NCBI GenBank assembly: GCA_949316235.1
Contig: OX438758.1
Coordinates: 14,293,731-14,357,730 of the forward strand
Source of the DNA: Oegoconia quadripuncta
Taxonomy: Eukaryota > Arthropoda > Insecta > Lepidoptera > Autostichidae
DNA: 64,000 nucleotides
Reading direction: 5' to 3'
The notes below the pieces were generated by a model. That model did not search any database, was not told the DNA's origin, and saw nothing but the letters and a program-made list of their open reading frames with translations. Position numbers and translations under genes: made by a program. Shown piece after piece: positions 45,629 to 55,850 of the stretch; positions within the stretch are counted from its first letter, which is position 1; each line of letters starts with the position of its first letter.

Positions 45629-46127
45629 TATTATAAACGCGTAAGTTTGGGTGTTTGTTTGTTTGCAGATTTGGATGAAATTTACTATACAGGGTGTCCC
45701 TGGAAGTATGGATCAAATCGAACAGGGGCATGGGGAAGGTCATTCCCAAACTTAAGCTGAAAAAAAAAATAAAAAAAAAAATAAAAAAAAAAATTAATTA
45801 TTTTTAATTAAAAAATTAAGCTGATAGCTTTGCTAGTTTTCTTTTAAAAAAATTTTTTGTATAAGCACTATTCGATAATATGAAAATGTAAAAAATTGAT
45901 CATAACTTTTGAACCGTCAAAAATGGCACCGACATTCATAGGGTTAAAAAGTTTGGGAATGACCTTCCCCATGCCCCTGTTCGTATTGATCCATACTTCC
46001 AGGGACACCCTGTATAGGTAGAACATACTCCGGATTACATAGGATATTTTTTATCCGGATAAAGTGAGTAGTTCCAAGTTATTCCACGCAGGCGAAGCCG
46101 CGGGCGGAAAGCTAGCAATAAATATAA
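45629..46127 (-). repeat. Repeat K, interrupted by a foldback MITE
   Basis: The left part (CTAACTAATATTATAAACGCG...tttggatgaaattt) and the right part (ggtagaacatactcc...ccacgcaggcgaagccgcgggcgg...aaagctag) form the reverse of the 63656 copy. A 323-bp foldback lies between them. Confidence 0.85.
45690..46012. mobile_element. Foldback MITE with ~65-bp inverted ends
   Basis: The ends CAGGGTGTCCCTGGAAGTAT and their reverse complement close the element and are flanked by TATA on both sides. The inverted similarity continues through caggggcatggggaaggtc to attcccaaactt with few mismatches. The centre is A/T-only for long stretches (A runs at 45760-45795). Confidence 0.92.
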
Positions 46128-46430
46128 TACCAGGAAAGCAGGAGACTCTAGTATTCCGCACAAAATTATCAAGCAGAGGACTTGCCGCGCCAGTGGCCAA
46201 GAAAAGCATATTCCAGCGACCCGAAAACGATCTCCGTATAAAGAGTGGCGAAACAACCAACTCGAGCTTAGCGGTTAAATTATTCAAAACTGTGGAGAAA
46301 TATCTCCATGGGTAAGTTTTAGTATTTCGTTTATATTATACCAAAATGAGGTGGTGTTTTAACACGTTTTTATTAGGGCGAGTTAAATGAACAGATCTAC
46401 CTAAATCTAACTAAATCCAAGAAGTTCTAA

Positions 46431-46758
46431 CCGCCTCCGTGGCTCAATGTAAACAACATTGGGTTTACGATTCGGAGGTCGCGGGTTCGATCCCCAGCGG
46501 GGTACATGTTTAAGTACTCAATTTGGTTGGTGGTAGGGCATTTTATATGTCCGCCTGGCTAACTACCACCATCTTATCTAAATCTGCCGCCAAGCAGCAA
46601 TGTTAATAGCATTGTTGTATTCCGGTTGTCAGAGATAAGATAGCCAGTCCCCCAAATGTGTTGTTTCCGGGTCAGTACGCTTCCACCTTCGACCTCATCT
46701 TCACTCAACATCAGGTGTGATTGAGGTCAAGTACGAACCCATCGTGCATAAAAAAAAG
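46431..46758 (+). mobile_element. SINE A, full length
   Basis: From CCGCCTCCGTGGCTCAATG to CATCGTGCATAAAAAAA, close to consensus. It lies in an intron, antisense to the split gene. Confidence 0.97.
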
Positions 46759-46771
46759 ACATTTAGGAAAT

Positions 46772-46945
46772 TTTTATGCACAAATGGTAAGCGCTTAACC
46801 TCCATCAGAGTTGATGCTAAGTGAAGATGAGATCGCACTCAGTCGGAACCCCCAGCTTATTTAGAGGACTTAGCCAGTTCATTTTTTCTCTTATCTTCAA
46901 TAACCAAAACACAACAATGCTGCTTAGATATTGTCGACCTTATGG
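46772..46945 (-). mobile_element. SINE A, old copy beside a gene exon
   Basis: The tail tttttatgcacaaatgg and gtgaagatgaga, then ccggaacac-like accaaaacacaacaatgctg, are diverged SINE A. It ends about 25 bp from the donor of exon 46971-47062. Confidence 0.65.
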
Positions 46946-46970
46946 ACAAGGTGTTATATTGTCTTCTTAC

Positions 46971-47062
46971 CTTATTGTAAACGTAAGGACGGTGATGCAC
47001 TCGACCATTTTGCGGCGCGTGTACTGGCTTCTTGAACTCGCTCTCGCGCCGTGATGGGGGGC
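46971..47062 (-). CDS. Split gene, first exon of the set (92 nt)
   Basis: An excellent acceptor (gtttttttgttcttccttag) precedes 92 nt followed by donor gtaagaag. Entered in phase 1 it reads (x)-PPSRRESEFKKPVHAPQNGR and VHHRPYVYNK, leaving in phase 0 into exon 42493-42570. The other two frames end in a stop inside this exon or in exon 39041, so this frame is favoured. The peptide is basic and proline-containing. The exon that supplies the first base of its split codon was not found with confidence. Confidence 0.75.
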
Positions 47063-47184
47063 CTAAGGAAGAACAAAAAAACACTATTAGCACAGCTTAA
47101 CAAGAACAAGCAAGCCTTCTTCTCTGTTCGTCCAGTTACTCGAGTTTCGAAGGAGAATAATTCAGGGTGAAAGGGGTATCTAAG

Positions 47185-47328
47185 GCCCGTATTTCAGAAC
47201 GTTCCTCAAGCATAGATCTGCGCTTGAACATAGTTCGACAGAGATGCCGCTATACACGTTACATAAAGCTGTCCCTTTTTAACTGTCCTCAAGCGGACAT
47301 CTCTGCTTGAGTAATATTCTGTACGGGC
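47185..47328. mobile_element. GCCCGTA-end MITE, copy 2
   Basis: Ends GCCCGTATTTCAGAACGTTC and, inward from the right, GCCCGTACAGAATATTACTC form ~24-bp inverted repeats with one 3-bp gap. The flanks are CTAAG (left) and CTAAT (right). 144 bp. It shares its ends and CTCAAG motifs with 23220-23508. Confidence 0.78.
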
Positions 47329-48673
47329 CTAATAAGTGGGCTGGGCATCGACTCGTTCCTCCAACCTGCAGCTGGTCTCTCAGTCAAGGTGTACCTCACA
47401 CCTACACGTACGCTACTATATATTTGACAACCTTAGATCTGTCTGACAGCAGCGGCCAGTGATCCAAAATATGTCTATGAATTCTTCCTATTCTAAAGAT
47501 AATATAATTGTTATGCTATTAGATATATAACTCGATTGCTATGTTATATAATTAAAACATATATATAAGTCACTGAACCATAATGCTTTTGACTCAAAGA
47601 AGTGTGACAAAGGAGCAAACAGTTCAGTCAGCTGATAAAAAGCGATCAGTGAAGCGATAACCAGTTCCTAATTTTTTGTAAGGATAAAGGACTCCTTCTT
47701 GAATAACTAGTTTTCAAGACGTCTTGGTATAAAATACAGTAATAACTTAATATTGTAGGTGTTATAATAACGATTTTGTAACAAAACAGTGTTAAGTACC
47801 CACAGGTATACTCTCACTGATATCGGAAATAACACAAACGCATTAAAATATAAGTATCTTTACAGTGGTAATAAATGCACACTTATAATATAACGACTTT
47901 ATATTTTTGAACTGAACAATGAACACGCGCAAGTTATTATACTCTACTAGCTTCAGCCTGCGGCTACGTCCGCGTGGATATAAATTATGGTCCAGCGAAA
48001 ATTACTTCAAATGTCCTATTAATGTTATGTTCTTAACCCTTTTTAATAAGACATCAAGATGAAACCATGAGCAGATTTTGTAAATATCACTATGTAGATA
48101 GGTTTCATCAAAATTAATTCAACCGTTCCAAAGCGAATTCTAGTCAAATTGTCTAAGATAGATAAGCTAGATTACACGGATATCGTGTAAATAGCATATC
48201 CCACTTAAATATAGGTATTAATTTTGAAAACATAGCCAAACACTTTAAGTTTATTTTAGTAGATTAGGTATACGATTACTGTTCGTCTTGGATAATAGGG
48301 TACTGGGTATTTTTTTGGGTCTGTACTATTTACAGCTTCACCGCCAGACACTATTTTCATTCATATCTAGTGCACCTATATCCGATTTTAAAGAAACAAA
48401 TTGTGAAACAAGTCCCTGTTCATCACACGCAAGGTGGCCCTCCCTCGGCTGTTATGTCTTCAATTATTTAAAGCGGGCAAACTGAAATGTCAAAACAGCC
48501 AGCTAAACTTGCAGTAGTAATTAAATGTTGCACGCAATCCCTTCGGTACGCTGCGTGAGCTGACGAGTGATAATACTTCAACCTCCACGGTCACGGTTAC
48601 TTGGCAAAAAAAAACGAATGATTATGAGATGTCTGATCGAAGACGACATTCGCAATTACGATGTTGAATTATT
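47329..48673. other. Mostly unique, one repeat K copy
   Basis: Apart from the repeat K copy at 47947-48180, nothing is recognised. Confidence 0.35.
47947..48180 (+). repeat. Repeat K, diverged copy
   Basis: It starts ctagcttcagcctgcggctacgtccgcg and continues with tttcatcaaaattaattcaaccg. It lacks the ATTAGTTAG end. Confidence 0.7.
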
Positions 48674-48905
48674 GACGACCGTTTGGTATAGTGGATAGTG
48701 ACCCTGTCAGCGACACCAACGGTTGCGGGTTCGAATCCCGCGACGGGTAAATGCTTGTATAATCTTGTTTGTATAATGTATATAAATATTTATGTATGTT
48801 TATCCATTATCTAGTATCCATAGTACAAGCTTTGTTTAGTTTGGGACTAGTTGTATGGTGTAAGTATCCCAAATATTTATTTATTTATTATATTATTTAT
48901 TTATA
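48674..48905 (+). mobile_element. SINE C, best-preserved copy
   Basis: The head GACGACCGTTTGGTATAGTG, box A, gtcagcgacaccaacgg and box B GGTTCGAATCC are followed by a body ending gtaagtatcccaaatattt and an (ATTT)n tail. A short deletion follows cgggtaaatgcttgt. Confidence 0.9.
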
Positions 48906-49701
48906 TGGGGGTAATGTACAAATTTTAAAAGGGGCAGCGTCTCATTCTAGTTCCTACGGCTTCCCAGAGAGCGATTTTTGAGTCGTTCGCTTTGCAAATT
49001 ACGCATGCGAAAATTACAGATCCGAATTTTTAAAGCCTTTTGACGTTAATTATAGTTCTCGTACAAAATATAGATTTTTTAATGACATTGACAAAACAAA
49101 AATGCGAATAAACGGAACCATTAGAAATAAACTGGCACATTGTTTTGTTTGTTTGTTCCCTATAGTGATTTGGTCAAAGATCTAAATCGCCTGGCGAAGG
49201 ACGCTGTTGCTTTATGCATGCAACTTACTCTAGTAGGTAAATCATTTTGCTACGTGTCTCATAAAATAATGCGCGCTCCTTTGAATAAAATTCATTTTTC
49301 TCTGTTTGATTTATGAAGATCTGCACTCTCAAGAGCAGTAAAATATTTCAACGTAGTTAAGGTTAATTTTATTTAGAATGATTATAACATATTGCACATT
49401 CTTGGCTACTCATCTACATTTGATGCCGACTGTACTAAGTCGTTACGGCATGTCACAGATGGATTATATTTCTGTTGAAACTAATACATTATTAATTCTA
49501 ACAGACCGTGATTATTTATGTATCCGAGAAAACTTAAAGAGATGGTGTACATCATCGCGCGTAACAAATTTTATTAAAGGACCAAACTTTTTAATTATCT
49601 CGAGTAACTAAAAGCCTTATACCCATATAATCAAAAAATTATATTCTATTGTAACAATACAGTACTATTAGGTAATTCAACTAACACACCGATATAAATT
49701 C
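48906..49701. other. No recognised feature
   Basis: A minus-strand donor-like site at about 49224-49228 has no convincing acceptor. Confidence 0.4.
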
Positions 49702-49985
49702 GACGACCTGTTTGATGTAGTGGTTAGAAACTCTGCTGCTATACCAAAAGGTCGCGGGTTCGAAACCCGCTAGGGCCATATGTTTGTATGATGAATACAG
49801 ACATAATGTTCCCGAGTTATGAATGTTTTTCATTTATGTATATATGAATTTATTTACAAAAAAAATGTGTTTGTGTAGTTTATCAACCATGTGGTATCTT
49901 ATAATACAAGCCTAGTGGCTTAGTGTGGAACTAGATGGCGCTGAGTGTATGTGCAAAGATATTTATTATTATTATTATATTTATT
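49702..49985 (+). mobile_element. SINE B, full length
   Basis: The head GACGACCTGTTTGATGTAGTG, box B GGTTCGAAACC and body end in ggaactagatggcgctgagtg plus (ATT)n. It is in the opposite orientation to the other four. Confidence 0.93.
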
Positions 49986-50289
49986 AAATATACACCCAAC
50001 TGAAGAACTAAATAATCTAGTAACCAAGGTCAAAGAATTCTTATTTTATAAACATAAAACATCTCTTTATGAAAATTCATTAAAGGCTATGCAGATGGCG
50101 GAGTTATTAGCTTGTGATATACCGACGGACGGGCATTCACGGCAAAATTATAAGAGTTCCGTCTTTGTTACTTGGCTACGGAACCCAAGAGTGGTAGTGT
50201 ATAAGTAATTAATAAGGAGCTGATACAAAGTAAACAAAATATTTATTTTGTAGGTATATACAAAGCTATACTAAATATGGTAGACTTAA

Positions 50290-50660
50290 AAAAAAATTAA
50301 CTTCTGCTTCATCAAAAGGCAACTTTCTTGTAATAAGAACAAGCAAGGAACTCGAAGGGGTGCTCTTTTCTAAATGGTTTATATTACATAAGAAATAGTT
50401 TATTTTATTATCAATCGTGAAATAGCCTGACATGAAAGATGATTTACATGGATGATTATCACGCAAATAGTCTGATATTTTATGTTTTAAAAAAAATTAA
50501 AAGGAAGATTTTGTATACCACCGGGAACCTTATTGAAACAAAGTATACATAACCCTTTCAATGAATTACTAATTTTGCGGAGTCGGCTTACGTGACCTGC
50601 AAGTTTATCTTTATTTCTTATATTGGCGTCACGTTTATCACTATTTTTCCTAAATTAAAT
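50290..50660. repeat. Dispersed repeat F, copy 2
   Basis: It shares with 9636-9925 the segments agcaaggaactcgaagggg, tagtctgatattttat, aaggaagattttgta and ggcgtcacgtttatcac. It is the longest of the three copies. Confidence 0.7.
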
Positions 50661-51292
50661 TTTCTTGACATATATTAGATTTACAATAATGTACTGTGAC
50701 AAAAAGTTTAGATTTAAAACATGATAGTCTATAAACTTATCTCTAAGTGACAATACAGGTCTCAGTTGATAAATTACACGAACGGTTCGTTTCTGCAGTA
50801 CAAAGCCCCAGCTAGTTAACATAAAAAGGTAGTCTTAATAGATACACACAACTCCACCTTCACCCCTTTTAGTGCGGAGGTTAAGAACCAAGTAATTATC
50901 AGTTCTGAAGACGTTTACAATCGAGGTGGGGGTTTTATGGATTAATAAAAGAGTGCGATCACTAAAGCCGTCGGGCGAAGTCGCGAAATCATAAGGCACT
51001 TTAACTCCCGTATAACTAAAGGAGGTCGGCCCTCCCACCCTCCTCCCCGGGGAGCCTCGTGAGGGGAATCTCGGCTAGGTGTTTAGCTGGTTTATGGAGA
51101 TTGCGATCAGGACAAAGGAGTCCGAGTTACGACGGCTAGATTGCTCGCTGATCCTAAAAATCCGGTCTAAATACGCATCACGTTTCTTTTACCTATTAGA
51201 TAATTTAAAATTTAAATCTATATAATCGATGTTCGTGTTTTATTCAACGTGAATCAATTGCATATGTATAAACGCATGAATCTACATATAGT
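50661..51292. other. Unclassified, GC-rich patch, possibly repeat-derived
   Basis: A GC-rich patch at 50840-51110 has a minus-strand frame with RTDNYLVLNLRTKRGEGG. This reads like peptide I associate with dispersed insect repeats, but I cannot assign it. No splice pair. Confidence 0.3.
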
Positions 51293-51702
51293 CAGTGGCG
51301 TGCTTTCCATACAGGCAGGAAGGCAGTGCCTGCCCTAGCAAATTGTAACTTTCCTCGAAATGCATTGTCAAGACAGCCGATTCATAGGTACCTATATGAC
51401 GTGAACAGAAATATTCTAAGCGTTGCTATAAGAGTAAATTATTATTATATATTTTTTTTAATCTAAAGTTTTTATAGGGACTTTTACAAATTTTGCATGG
51501 TAGTCCCATCGTACCCCTTAACTAATCGCTACATTTAACGAGACACCGATGAGTTCACCAAACTAAAGTTCTGAGTTTGGTAGGGACTAGTGTGAAACAC
51601 TTCGATATCAAGTCCGTTAAGTTTATAATTATTTTGTAGTTGTATTTTTTCCAATTTAATACCAAATTTTATCATTCTGCCTACCCTGTGACAAATACAG
51701 GG
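51293..51702. mobile_element. hAT-type MITE G, copy 3, interrupted and truncated
   Basis: It starts CAGTGGCGTGCTTTCC. The interior matches 42866-43111 with about 160 extra bases near 51450-51615. The closing CACGCCACTG end is missing. Confidence 0.7.
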
Positions 51703-51771
51703 TGAAAGAGTTTATGTAATACCCTGAAACCACTACTCTGATATAGATTTGATTAACACTGTACGGGATAT

Positions 51772-51900
51772 TTAAGATAAGATAAGATGTTTATTTACCA
51801 AAGAGGACCATACATAATTATACATTTGCTGTAGCATCCACACTAGGCTAGGCCTGTATCGTGGATGCCATTTGTGATTAAAGATTAATTACTTATTTAA
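51772..51900 (-). mobile_element. Retroposon 3' tail
   Basis: The (AAGAT)n-like start aagataagataagatgtttattt, then accataca and gatgccatttgtgattaa, look like a minus-strand LINE tail. Confidence 0.4.
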
Positions 51901-52124
51901 CTTGCAATATTGTTTAACAGTATGGAAAACGTCAAAAGCCCGATGTCATTACTCTCCCATATATTGATATGAGACAGAATAAATAATTCACCAACGACGA
52001 AAAACGACAATTGCTTTGTACAGTCAACCGCACGTCAAGTGTAACACAACCAGTAAAATCTGAGCTACAGTATCGGTCGGTCGGTCCAAAGATGGAAGTG
52101 TTATGTACCTGCAGATATCTGCAG

Positions 52125-52309
52125 GGCTACTATACAACTCAGCACGACTCGAGTGACATAGAATCGCGTGCGACATAGCCTACATCTCTCAAAGCCGATT
52201 GGCGGATAAGTTGACAGCTGTCAAGCCACCGCCATTCAGCTGCAAGAGACTGAGACTATGTCGCGCGCGACTATTTCTCGCACTCGAATCACTGTAAGTT
52301 GTAGTAGCC
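52125..52309. repeat. CpG-rich foldback 1
   Basis: The left arm from GGCTACTATACAACTCAG and the right arm ending GTTGTAGTAGCC are ~80-bp imperfect inverted repeats (about three quarters matching by eye). Both contain GTGCGACATAG/CTATGTCGCGCGCGAC. The high CpG is striking in this AT-rich region. Confidence 0.75.
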
Positions 52310-52320
52310 TTGCCGCACTA

Positions 52321-52450
52321 GTAGCATGACAGGCGCGATAGGCGTTTTATGTCGCGCGATATAATATTTGTCCTGCTCATTCGTTTGGACGAAATATATA
52401 ACTATCCCACTCTCACGTCGCGTCGCGCGCGAGAAACGATGTCATGCTAC
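52321..52450. repeat. CpG-rich foldback 2
   Basis: Arms GTAGCATGACA and TGTCATGCTAC at the ends, with GCGCGA blocks inside (tcgcgcgatat, cgcgtcgcgcgcgaga). It abuts foldback 1 with 11 bp between, and shares its GTCGCGCG motif. Confidence 0.65.
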
Positions 52451-52824
52451 GGGGGCTGGATGATATTATTGTTTGTAAACGAACAGTTCATTTCACTGCC
52501 TATATCTATCGCTAATGGTAAATAAACTTTGATTATTACCTTTCGAATAATTTTTTATTTAATAATACATATTTTTGACACTAATACAGTATAGACCATG
52601 TTTATTCACGATTTTAATAACGTTCATTCGAAATCGATACTATTCCTGCTATCGAGTGTTGATTGAGCCCTTTAGCGGGAATTATTTATATTTCTTGGAG
52701 TTGTTTTTTTTTTTAGTTTCAGTGTCAAATGGAGATATAATATAGTGCAGCAAAATTTAGTGATTGTATGTAATAAGTGCGTCACTGGCGTTCACTTGGT
52801 CCCCGAAAAGCGGTAAATATACTC

Positions 52825-52905
52825 ATATCATCATCATCATATCACCCGAAAGACGTGTCAGTGCTGGACAAAGGCCTCCTTCAAAGATCTCCACGATCTC
52901 TTAAA
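52825..52905 (-). pseudogene. RTE-clade LINE 3' end, short
   Basis: Antisense atcatcatcatatca followed by gtcagtgctggacaaaggcc is the terminal phrase of RTE copies. Confidence 0.5.
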
Positions 52906-53139
52906 TATACCTCAGTGATGAATAATTAATCGAATAATTTACTCACTGGAGATAATATTACGAGTAATATTGCGCCTAATAGCTGACGATTACCATAAAT
53001 AGAAAGAAACAAGGAAATCCGATACGAATAAGTGAATAGCAATCCTTACGAGATGAAGTTGACTATTTTCATTAAAAAAAGAAATAATAAGCAAGCACAT
53101 CTACGTTCCAAATTCAAAAACTATCTCCCCTTTTAGTGG

Positions 53140-53345
53140 CGCGGTATGCTTGCGCTCGTTCAATTACGTGCACGCACGTAAAACCACGTGTGATTGGTCA
53201 ATTTGCCAGTTTCCATTATCCGCTGACTTGATCGCCGCTAACAGGCACCACACACGTACCCACCGACTATCGGATCTCCATAACAACCGTCGCAGATATT
53301 TGCCAGGGTACCAATACATGTTATTGATCGTAAACTTTTCGCACC
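53140..53345. promoter_or_regulatory. Candidate regulatory patch
   Basis: CpG-rich for the window, with gattggtcaa (inverted CCAAT box), CACGTG and a palindromic acgtgcacgcacgt cluster within 60 bp. A 103-codon plus frame at 53150-53461 has no other support. No transcription start can be placed. Confidence 0.25.
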
Positions 53346-53624
53346 AGATCGATTCTATCTCTGAAGCTCACCTGTTTATCATCCATAAAACCACGTCAAT
53401 CTTCACCTTCACCCCGTGCCTATGGCTTATAAAATTTTATCCTTTGAATACCTATTTATAGTTTTTGGAGGAACATTGTTCACTAGGTATATAATAGAGG
53501 AATTGTTAGACACAGCGTAGCAGCAATGACAGAAGCTATTCAGCATTCAAAATCATGAATGATCGGAGCTATTGCACTAAGCTCACACTGACGACTGCAA
53601 TTACCCAAGTCAAAATTAAAACGG

Positions 53625-53770
53625 TTAAATTTTTTAAGCAACTGCTTGTTCAAAAAGCAATTTTCCCCCGAGAAGAAAAAGCAAGAAACTCGAAGGGTTG
53701 CTCTTTTAAAACAGATTTTCATATTATAAAGGCCACAATTGATTTCATTATTATTTGTGAAATAGACTGA
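53625..53770. repeat. Dispersed repeat F, copy 3
   Basis: It has gagaagaaaaagcaagaaactcgaagggttgctctttt and ttatttgtgaaatagactgac, matching parts of copies 1 and 2. Confidence 0.65.
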
Positions 53771-54068
53771 CATACGAACGAGCTATTTATGTCTATGATG
53801 GATGATGGACCGTACATTGTTTAATAAATGGATAACTGTAATTGGCGATAGTTTTAGTCACATCGTGTTGTAATACTTTATTCTTGTAAGCTGTCGTTTT
53901 CCTGAATAAATGAAAATAAAAATAATAACATGATTATCACGAAAATAGACTGATCATTATAGCACTAATAACTATTTAAGTCTTTAAAAACCAAAAAACC
54001 CGTCAGCATATTTCGTATTTTGCGGACACGATGATGGAATTTTTACTATAAAATGTTTGCTGAGACAC

Positions 54069-54245
54069 TACCCAAAAATATACAGGCTTTTAGGAAAGTC
54101 GATGCAAAGTCTTAAGTGGCAGACTAAGTCATTATGGACTTTATAATTTTTTTTTAAATCTTTATTTAAAGAGCTTGGTCACTTTTGTGACTATGTCGCT
54201 CTATACGTACGCTACTTTATAATCTAGACTTGCTTTGTACAAAAT
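54069..54245 (+). repeat. Repeat E, copy 1, with retroposon insert
   Basis: It begins cccaaaaatatacaggcttt, followed by ggaaagtcgatgcaaagtct and agactaagtcatt, and resumes after the insert with ctagacttgctttgtac. The inverted copy is at 54785-54905. Confidence 0.8.
54148..54213 (-). mobile_element. 66-bp retroposon end with 10-bp target duplication
   Basis: ACTTTATAAT flanks the insert exactly at 54138-54147 and 54214-54223. The T-rich left end is the minus-strand poly-A tail. The uninterrupted repeat E copy at 54785 lacks the insert, which proves the boundaries. Confidence 0.85.
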
Positions 54246-54540
54246 CTGCACCCGTGCGAAGCCGGGGCGAATCGCTAGTACTTTTTGCCATGCTTTAACA
54301 TTAATTATCAGCAAAAGCTCCGGAAGGCATAGGCTCTGTCCGACGTCTGATTAATCGGTAGGCACGTGTGTAGAGAGCGTGTAATGCTTAGTAACAAGGT
54401 GCGATCATAACATAACTGAATCCCATCTCGCAACGGATAAAGTGACGCGCTCATATAAAACGGGGGCAAAAAACATATGAAAAGCGTAAGTGCAAGTTAA
54501 TGATCTATCGACTGTCCCTGAGAGACTACACAGAGAATAT

Positions 54541-54605
54541 ACTGAGTTGATGCAAAGCCGTAAGAGATCTTATTTAGGACATTTTAAACCATAATTAATT
54601 CAGTG
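54541..54605 (+). repeat. Repeat E, copy 2, diverged
   Basis: gttgatgcaaagccgtaag, then atcttatttaggacatt, aligns to the middle of repeat E with many changes. Confidence 0.45.
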
Positions 54606-54784
54606 TGGAATCTTACGTTATTCAGTTTTTTTTTGTATATAGAAAAAATATAAAACAAAGGTATTAATAGACTGAGCACACACTGAAGTACAGAGAACAT
54701 CATATTTTATCAAATTTAGCCTTCTACTAGAGCTTTAATTGAGAGTAAGTATGAAGGAAATTAAATATTAAAAATAATCTCCAA

Positions 54785-54905
54785 TCAACTATTTGCACAA
54801 AGCAAGTCTAGATTATGATGTCCAAAATGACTTAGTCCGTCACTTTTAGACTTTGCATCGACTTTCCTAAAAGCCTGTATATTTTTGAGTAGGTAAGGCT
54901 ATTAT
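54785..54905 (-). repeat. Repeat E, copy 3, inverted
   Basis: The reverse complement reads aaaaatatacaggctttta, ggaaagtcgatgcaaagtct and actaagtcattttggac, then tctagacttgctttgtgc, without the insert seen in copy 1. Confidence 0.85.
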
Positions 54906-55064
54906 GGTATCTTTGAGAAATGGAAGAACGGACCCATCCAAAATCTTGTAAGTACAGTCGGTGACAAAAGTACAGTCATTGTCTATTGGTACTGGTTGTA
55001 TATGTGGCTGTTGCAGGTCGTCATAGACCTGTATCACTGCGACCGTTGCCGATCAGTTCGTTCC

Positions 55065-55349
55065 TCAAGTTTGCGTTTTGAGGTATTGGATTATTTTCCT
55101 AGCGCCCATAGTTTTTATCTCATCCGGGTGCAGTAAGTGGCCACCCGGGTGGATATTGCGTTTACGCACCAGCGGGCCACATTCACTTAGCAAATGGACA
55201 ATTGTACAGGTGTTTCCTCTGCAAGGAGGCAAAATCTGTACATCCCCGTTTCCCGGAGCCCCATGTTGAGCATGTGTTTGCTCAGACAGCAATGTCACAT
55301 CTGAGACTGCGTCATTGTCTAAGTTCAAACGATAATTCTTTTTCGACAA
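55065..55349 (-). pseudogene. Possible LINE ORF2 C-terminal Cys/His segment
   Basis: A 94-codon minus frame contains CRGNTCTIVHLLSEC, a C-x4-C-x3-H-x4-C arrangement like the Cys/His motif after the reverse transcriptase of several non-LTR elements, followed by RKRN and ending KIIQYLKTQT. It looks like a clean C-terminus with a natural stop at 55065. The clade is not established, and the antisense frame is also open. Confidence 0.42.
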
Positions 55350-55487
55350 AGGTATTTGACGTAAATATCGAGCACTATTCTTGTGTAATACGATCTACTG
55401 CACATGAATTAAAGGTATATTGTTTACAAATTCCAATGTGTTCGAAAAAAAATATTGGTTTGGAAACTTCTATGTACCTACTGTGCT

Positions 55488-55580
55488 CTTAGGAAAGTTG
55501 ATGCAAAGTCTAAAGTGTCAGTTAACTTATTTTGGACATCATATAGACTTGCTTTTGGCATTTACAAAACCAAACTTATT
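55488..55580 (+). repeat. Repeat E, copy 4
   Basis: ttaggaaagttgatgcaaagtct, then gtgtcagttaacttatt, gacatcatatagacttgctt. Confidence 0.7.
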
Positions 55581-55850
55581 GTAACATCAAAATATCTTTA
55601 CATAAATATGTTTCATTCACCTGTAGGTACCACACTATATACAAACGAATTTGTGAATGACAGGCAACTGTAAGTGTAACTGACGTGGCGATAAATTGTT
55701 TTTCAATATATTATTGTTTTGATGTCGCATTCAGTTCAGATCAATTCAGACTATTGGGAGTTTTGGCGGGAGAACGGGTAAAAATTATTTGGTTATATTC
55801 CATTCAGTGTTCTCTACACTGCAATAGTGGTAATAAATATAAATTGAAAA

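Larger units (their letters stand above)
53063..54068. other. Unique sequence with a CpG-rich patch
   Basis: Includes the candidate regulatory patch at 53140-53345 and repeat F copy 3. Otherwise nothing is seen. Confidence 0.35.

Noticed and set aside
49224..49245. Minus-strand donor TAGA/gtaagttg
   Set aside because: No acceptor with a pyrimidine tract precedes it within a reasonable distance.
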